DNA of 64,000 bases. Origin: Berberis thunbergii. Lineage: Eukaryota > Streptophyta > Magnoliopsida > Ranunculales > Berberidaceae. Shown piece after piece: positions 58,070-64,000 of this stretch; position 1 is the stretch's first letter, and each line of letters opens with the position of its first letter. Location of the stretch: assembly GCA_003290165.1 (NCBI GenBank), contig QNQO01009193.1, positions 124,001 through 188,000 of the forward strand. The letters run 5' to 3'. A model generated the notes under the pieces. That model made no database searches, was not told the DNA's origin, and was given only the letters and a program-made list of their open reading frames with translations. The translations under genes and the position numbers were made by a program.

Positions 58070-58303
58070 ATGGAGGCTGCAGAGGCAGAGTTGGAGCGAA
58101 GGAGCAGATTTCTGAGTGGTCTAATACAGAAGAAGAAAGTAGTCGAAGAGAAAGATCAACATGAACGTCTCAATGTTCGAGTTAGAGCTGCTGATATGCC
58201 TGTCTCTCTTCAAAATCGTGCATTTCGCTGCACTAGAGACTTCCTTGACTCCACGCCCAACAACAAACTTGACAGCAAATGCCTTGCTCTTGCTTTGAAG
58301 AAG
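58070..58303 (+). CDS. Dynein light chain (LC8/DYNLL-like), exon 1 of a partial gene
   Basis: Exon 1 encodes 78 residues (MEAAEAELERRSRFLSGLIQ, LNVRVRAADMPVSLQNRAF, LDSKCLALALKK) and ends at a clean GT donor at 58304. This is the N-terminal half of the plant dynein light chain family, including the first helices of the LC8 fold. LC8 proteins are dimeric hubs that bind short linear motifs; plants lack dynein heavy chains, so the role is not in motor transport. Family members continue with a block starting E-F-D-x-x-Y-G-P-x-W-H-C-I-V-G, about 50 residues. I do not find it before 64000. Either the intron is longer than 5.7 kb or exon 2 is lost. The ATG at 58065, out of frame, opens a 16-codon overlapping upstream frame. 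Confidence 0.85.
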
Positions 58304-58781
58304 GTAATAAACCACCCCTTTCAATCTTCTCCTCTGTTTTTTAGCTTTTATTTTTTCCTTGTTACATATTTTTCTGGTCTGGGGTTCTTTTTGTGTAAGA
58401 AAAAAATTTGTGCACTGCAACGGTATAGTTGTTGTTCATATAAAGAAACACCCATTTTTGTTTGGGAATCACAGTCTCCACTAATTCATTTTCTTTTTTA
58501 AAAAAATATGGTTGAAGTGTGTTGAAATATATTGGTTGATTATACTTAATTAGGTTACGATGCAGAGGTAAAATGAGCTCTTTTACTTTGGGGAGTTAAG
58601 TTTGTTCATGTCGAGAAAACAGGTTTATTTTTTATTTTATGAAGAATGTCAATAAACTGAAAAGAAAGCTACATACGCAAAATTTGAGTGAATAGTCTTC
58701 TATTCAGTATAACTTGTATTGAGAGCTGATTAATGTTAGGATAAAATTTTGCCTCACACCTGGGACTGAGAATGACACTCA

Positions 58782-59099
58782 GGGTGTGTTTGGTTGCATG
58801 GAATCCCATGCCATCAGAATCCATGAGGAGACACCTACATTTTAGGCTAAACTCTATATTCACCATTTGACTACCATTTGACTTTGTGATCAATGGTGGG
58901 AATGGAAGTCTCATGGACATGAGAATCTCACTCCTTGGTCCCCCAAGGCATGTGATTCTCATGTTCATGGGATTTCCATTCCCACCATTGATCACAAAAT
59001 CAAATGGTGGATGTAGAGTGATACATTAATTTAGCCTAAAATGTAGGGGTCCTCTCATGGATTCCCATGGCATAAGATTCCATGCAACCAAACACACCC
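58782..59099. mobile_element. Hairpin MITE (Tourist-like), 318 bp
   Basis: GGGTGTGTTTGGTTGCATGG at 58782 is mirrored by CCATGCAACCAAACACACCC ending 59099. TCA flanks both ends (58779-58781 and 59100-59102). Nearly the whole element pairs with itself (CAATGGTGGGAATGGAA with TTCCATTCCCACCATTG), so RNA through it would fold into a long hairpin. The 3-bp duplication fits PIF/Harbinger. It sits in the presumed dynein light chain intron. Confidence 0.88.
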
Positions 59100-59102
59100 T
59101 CA

Positions 59103-61789
59103 ATGGCATCCTAGCACTTATAACAGTCTCTGAACCAGTGGCATGCTTATCTAACAACTTTGATATTTAGATATTTTTTCTTCCCATTTGTTGTTCACTG
59201 AAATGTTTCATTCCGTGATCTTGGCTTATCATTTTTTATTTTGCTGCCCAAGACCTTTAGGATCAGATAACACCTTCCAAATTCCTCGTGAATTTCTCAA
59301 AATCCCACAATTTTCACAGCCGTTCTTGATGGTTTGCCCTATTCTTTTGCTTGCCATGAGTACCTTCCAAACTACCAACTCTCTAGACTCTTTCCATACT
59401 TTATGAAATCTCTTGCAAGGTTGATGTATTACTCTGTCCCCTTTCAAATAAAAAAGTTTACGATGAGGCTCCTATTTTCATGTAGGTCTCTGGGGCTATT
59501 CAACTATCCACTTGCCTGCAACCTGACCATGTATTTTTAATCAAAACAACTTAATAACTATAAGCGGGTTTGTTGTTACGTGGATGATTGAGATGAACCC
59601 CCACATGAACAAGATTAAGACCCCCCTTTAAAAGTTGTTGCTTTCTAGTATCACATCTTGCAAATGTAGACTGCAGAGCTACTTGATATGCATACTTCGA
59701 ATTGCCACTAAGCTTGTACTATTACTTGTTCAGCTACTTCAAATAGCCACAGATATGTGGCTCAATTCGAGTACACGATGCCGATCCCATTCCTAGCTCC
59801 ATACCCGTTCACATATCCCAAGACACCCCCTCCTCCTCATTAGGGTCAGGTCGGCCCAAATTGCCATAATTACTGAAAAATGAAAGCCTTCACCTTGAAT
59901 TAATATGGAAGAGAAAGTTGAAGTCATTTTGTGAAATAGTCACATGCAATGAATCTATTGCATATGAACTCAATATGATAAGAATTTAAACATGAATGAT
60001 ACTTTTATCCAAGGATTGTGATTTTGTTTTTGAGGTAATTTCGATAAGTTGATTTTAAGAAATATTTCGTTGTGTATAAAAAAACGTAAAAATTCCGATT
60101 GTAATTTTGAATTTATCAATATAATTTAAGCATTTTAAACTCTTAAATACTACATAAAGAGTACTACAAGATTCATAATGTCATACAAACAATGTATTGC
60201 ATAAGAATCACTTATATAACAAAATGTTAATACTAAATTAAAGTTAAAACGGGTTAAAATGTAGGAAAATTGAGATTGGTCTAACGAAATAAATTAATAT
60301 TTCGGATTTCGAAAGAAATTTCGGTAACTCGAAAAAGAGAAATATTCGGTGAAATTTTGTTATTTTTCGAGAAATCACATTCCTTGCTTTTATCATCTGA
60401 GTGGACTTGGAGAATTCTCTGGAGATCGAACTTTTAAAGAAATGAGTTTTTCCAAGAACTCTTTCTCCGTTCTTTCTAATCACCGTTGTTAGTGGTTGTG
60501 ATCTTACTTATGGCTTCTCTAGGTGGTGATCCTTACTTTCTTGACACGTGTCTTGAATTAGGAATTGGAATGAGCCTCCTTTCAAAATTTTGTGGGACAT
60601 CTCTAACAAGTTAGAATTAGCAAAGCTCATTGGATTCAGATGCGTGTCCATGCTTTCGATAAAAAATGAAGCGGTGCAAAAGTCCACAATCAAAATTCAT
60701 AAAGGCTCTCTTGAGGGCGATTTGGGTGGTTTTCGTGGTAGGAACACAGTTGTTTGAGGAGATCAAAGATTTTGCACTTTGGGGAAGGGGATGTTATGCT
60801 ACTGTCTTGATGATTTATGGTTTTTCTTTGGGTTCTCAACCATCTTGAGGATCAGTTGGTGGAGCATGGTGCGTCTTCAAACTAGAATTCTTGTATTCTT
60901 GTAGACCCAAATTAGTGGACCGAATTCTTAAAGAGGACTTTGTTGATGACCTTGAAAAAGTTATGAAGGAAAAGAGAGGACTAATGTGGGAAGAGTGTGG
61001 TTGTGTTGATTGGTAACATTCCCATGGGTGGAATATCTTCTTCTGGACATTGGATTTAATGATGATTTTGTGTGTATGTATAACCTATGCCTTGTAAGCT
61101 CCTTTTGGGCCTCCAGCAGGCATGATTGTAACACTAATTCACGTAAAAGTATAACTTTTAAGAGTATGAATAACATTGGTGTGGTGGTGCTCTTTTGTTG
61201 GTGTAGTTATTAACATGTGTGGTGGTGCCTTGTAAGCTCTTCACCCTCACTCCAACTTCGATCAACATCCACACCTTGTCAATTGCCTTTCTCCATCTAT
61301 CTCCATCCATCGCCCTCCCTCGAAAGCCCGTCATCTTCCCCGTCTTAGCTAGTCCTTAAGCCCCAATTTCCCCTCCATGTTTCTGGTCATGACGAAGTAG
61401 AAGTCGAAAGTCCCTGCTGAAATATATAAATCACTCTCTGCGTCTGATTGTTCACTTAACCCCTTGTCCCCCATGGCTATTTTCACCCCCTAAATTTGTC
61501 AGTCTCACCACTAAGTTCTTGTTTAGGACTCGCCACCGCCGAACAGTATTGATGATCAAATTTGGGTCAATTTTCCGAAAATTTTTGGCGACAAGTTTGC
61601 ACGCAATATTCAATTAATGACGCGAGTTTCTTGTGCGACAACGGTTAATTGCCGAAATTATTTTTTGAAGCGTGTTCTTGATTTGTTTGTTGATGCTCCA
61701 AATAATTACAAAGGCAAGGTTAGATGTCGCCTTCGGCTTGAACACTTCACCGTGTGTTTTCTCTATTGCTGCTTGTGCTCATATGACTT
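59103..61789. other. No supported gene
   Basis: Scattered frames of 60-80 codons have no domains. At 60290-60370 AAATTTCGGTAACTCGAAAA-like repeats are seen. The dynein light chain second exon was looked for on the plus strand and not found. Confidence 0.3.
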
Positions 61790-62075
61790 CCTTGGCTTCA
61801 AGCTCGAGGACGAGCTTCTTCAACCCAGTGATGTTGATAGAATTAGCATATTTATTAATATTAGGAATAATAATATTTTAGTAATATCAGGCATTCACTT
61901 ATTTTTGTAATAGGGATTCTAATTAGGGTTCTCATATTTGTTTCCTATTAGGTTTATAGTTTGATTTAGAAGACAGGTTAGTTATGAATAAGGCATAGGC
62001 TGCACATTGTTAGTTAGTTGATTGAATAAAAGCTATTTGTTATTAGTTTATTTAGTTATTTTTTGTTTACTAAAA
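61790..62075 (+). mobile_element. Gypsy 3' end and LTR remnant
   Basis: CAAGCTCGAGGACGAGCTTCTTCAACCC at 61799 (given in part: CTCGAGGACGAGCTTC) resembles the conserved end of a gypsy integrase frame with polypurine tract. TGTTGATAGAATTAGC at 61832 would then be the LTR start. No upstream gypsy domains are readable. Confidence 0.4.
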
Positions 62076-62351
62076 TTTCGTTTATTTTATTGCAATTTTG
62101 TTTGTTCTATTAGTTCGAATATATCATAGTGGGGTAAGTTAAGAAATGTTGGTGTTAGCCAATATGTTTTAAAAAAAGATTCTCGCCAACAATGAAGATG
62201 ATCCTTTGGGCTGAAAAGGAGGTTGAGTGGTGTTGGAGTCATCTGTGGAATGAGGAGTCTAGATGGGTGAGATTGTGTATTTAATAGAAGAATTCATGGG
62301 CTTGATATTGATAATAAGCCAAAAGTAAAAGATGACGCCGGTTTGGAAGAC

Positions 62352-63201
62352 CTAGGGCTGACAAAAATATCTGTTTCGATGGATATCTGACCCACCTTGC
62401 CCTGAATAAGGCGGATATGGTTTTAGTTTAATGGCAAGGATATACGAACTCTCAGAAGAAAAAAAAACGTATTCAACATGCAGTCAATGTGTCGGAGTCA
62501 ATGTGTCGGGGTAGTTGACCTGGTCGGACACGTGCCCACGGTCAAGACTCGGGACACAACAATTTTTTTTGTTTGGGCGCAAATAGCACCCAAATTGGGT
62601 CTTCTTCTCCACCCTGCTAGGGTTCAAACTTCTCATCCAATTTCATAGGAGCTCCTCCACTTTTGTCTCCTCCGCAGTGCAACTCCTTTTCCGCCTTCGT
62701 CTCAAACTCTCCACAACAACTCCTTTCTCCATCACAACAACTCCTCATCTCCACAAGAATTCTTCCTCCAGCTTCTCCTCCACCACTAGTTCAATCTCCT
62801 CTTCCATAGTTCAATCTTTTCCTCCATTACCAGTTCAATCTCTTTTTCCATCACCGGTTCTTTCTTCCTCTTCGTCACGGCAGGTTGCTTCTCTATCATT
62901 GCCCTCCTCCAGGTTCGTCTCCTCCACTCTTCTTCTTCTAATGTGAGAGGAATTGGAGTACGTATAACAACATCCACTCATTGAAAATGACAAATGACCC
63001 ACAACGGGTTGAAGATTTGGTAAATGTGCATTCTAATCTTCGTCTTTTGTCAAGAAGAAAGCAAGAGTACAAAGAAGGTGAGACAATGATGTGGATATCG
63101 AAGGAGATGCATTTAATTTGTTGGATTTGAATGTTGCTGGCATACTTGAGATTGTCAATCTTTCTCTTGATGAACTCGAGTTAGAGGTTGCAGCTATTTA
63201 A
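62352..63201 (+). pseudogene. hAT element relic: left terminus and transposase C-terminus (BED/DUF659 type)
   Basis: TAGGGCTGACAAAAATATCTG begins near 62352 and resembles a hAT end. From 62951 a plus frame reads NWSTYNNIHSLK, RVEDLVNVHSNLRLLSRR and, after a one-base loss near 63090, LNLSLDELELE-like residues to the TAA at 63199. This is the closing part of DUF659-type hAT transposases, after the dimerisation domain. The CT-rich frame at 62677-62946 is simple sequence. Confidence 0.6.
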
Positions 63202-63942
63202 CAATGGGAATGTAATGGTTGATCAGCCGGTTGATGAAGACGTAGCAGCCTAGAAGGTGAATTACGTATTCAAACTATCAATTTATTATGTTTGGACTAA
63301 ATGAATTATGAAATGACGTTATGCGGTTATGAGTTTTTTGGATGTTTACAATTACAAATTATGTTACTCATGCTGTATTTGAAGTTTTATTTATATGTTT
63401 GGATTATTCATTAATGTTCATATGAGATAAAAAATAGTAAGGTTTGACGTGTCGTCGAGTTCTAGTTTTTTGGAAATTGCCGTATTCGTGCATCCTGACT
63501 TAACGGATTTCGAGGCAAATTCGGGGAGAAAATCAAAACTATCATTGGTTTGGGGCGGATATAGGTTTTTCTATATCCACTCCACTTGCATAATTTTTTA
63601 GGTTGGTCATATCCAAGCCAACAAAGCTTCAACCCAATTAGGCCAAACTCAACCCAATGTATTGGTGGGCCCATACTTTTCTATAGAAGCATAGGCTTTT
63701 TAAGTTTACCTCTCAGTGGATGTGGGACAAAACCTCTTATACTCGCATCCAAAATATAAAAAAAGCAAATCATTTTGTTTTTATAGAACTAGAAATCTTT
63801 GCATGTTGCATTTTAGAGGATGTGGGATAAAACTAATTCTTAGACTCACACATTCACATGCTTAAGTTAACGTTATCAAGTTTATCATCAAATTATTCAT
63901 TTATTTAAAATAAAATGACTATTATTTTGTCTTTTATTGCCA
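63202..63942. other. No recognised gene
   Basis: Contains two segments with GGATGTGGGA[CT]AAAAC about 100 bp apart (63718 and 63819), perhaps LTR debris. No coding region. Confidence 0.3.
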
Positions 63943-64000
63943 TCACCACCACCACAACTATCACCATAGCATAATTGCCACCACCGCCACCGCCACCGCC
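63943..64000. repeat. CCA/CCG trinucleotide repeat at the window edge
   Basis: CACCACCACCAC followed by CCACCGCCACCGCCACCGCC, cut by the end of the window. Confidence 0.85.

Noticed and set aside
62677..62946. Ser/Pro-rich 89-codon frame
   Set aside because: CT-rich repetitive DNA next to a hAT relic; no family and no splice context.

Overview
The window is nuclear DNA of a flowering plant, most likely a eudicot. The coding pieces are plant-type: a GPI-anchored lipid-transfer protein, a plant dynein light chain, and LOG and SLU7 gene fragments. Introns are GT-AG and AT-rich. Most of the 64 kb is old, nested and broken transposable elements. I see only one gene that looks complete (lipid-transfer protein, 7300-9452, + strand, three exons) and one gene whose first exon looks intact (dynein light chain, 58070-58303, + strand). 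The species cannot be named from the sequence alone.

Layout, left part. 1-4 kb: a MULE transposase relic, a LINE tail, a hAT fragment and a PIF/Harbinger-like element with TAA target duplications. 5.5-6.5 kb: a non-autonomous hAT element with a perfect 8-bp target duplication. 7.2-9.5 kb: the LTPG gene. 10.1 kb: a plastid-like trnE remnant. 11.3-14.8 kb: a TTF-finger hAT relic carrying a tRNA-like (SINE-like) insert. 14.8-16.35 kb: a 5'-truncated LINE. 16.35-24.17 kb: a chimera in which 262-bp TRIM-type LTRs flank a Tekay-like chromovirus interior plus one 2.4-kb gypsy LTR, with both joints at the same tRNA-Met primer-binding site. 24.18-28.62 kb: a copia relic on the minus strand that holds a nearly perfect 1.17-kb tandem duplication.

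Layout, middle and right. 28.62-31.6 kb: a CACTA transposon whose 5' half is inverted relative to the rest of its own transposase, with the element's terminus lying exactly on the break. 32.3-33.1 kb: another MULE relic. 36.27-37.27 kb: a 178-179-bp satellite array that abuts a truncated LINE (ORF1 plus endonuclease, 37.3-40 kb). 41.75-46.9 kb: a 5.15-kb hAT-bounded block with an 8-bp target duplication, containing Athila-like gypsy debris. 47.04-57.02 kb: a LINE on the minus strand, split at an ATC target duplication by a 5.9-kb CACTA element (50028-55926). That CACTA carries fragments of two host genes, a LOG-type cytokinin-activating enzyme (with introns and 5' leader) and the splicing factor SLU7: it is a Pack-CACTA. 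57.8-58.3 kb: promoter, leader and exon 1 of the dynein light chain gene, followed by a 318-bp hairpin MITE. 59-64 kb: gypsy and hAT scraps and simple repeats; exon 2 of the dynein gene was not found.

The genes do not form a pathway. The main interest is structural: three composite elements (16-24 kb, 24-31.6 kb and 47-57 kb) that record recombination, self-directed transposition and gene capture.
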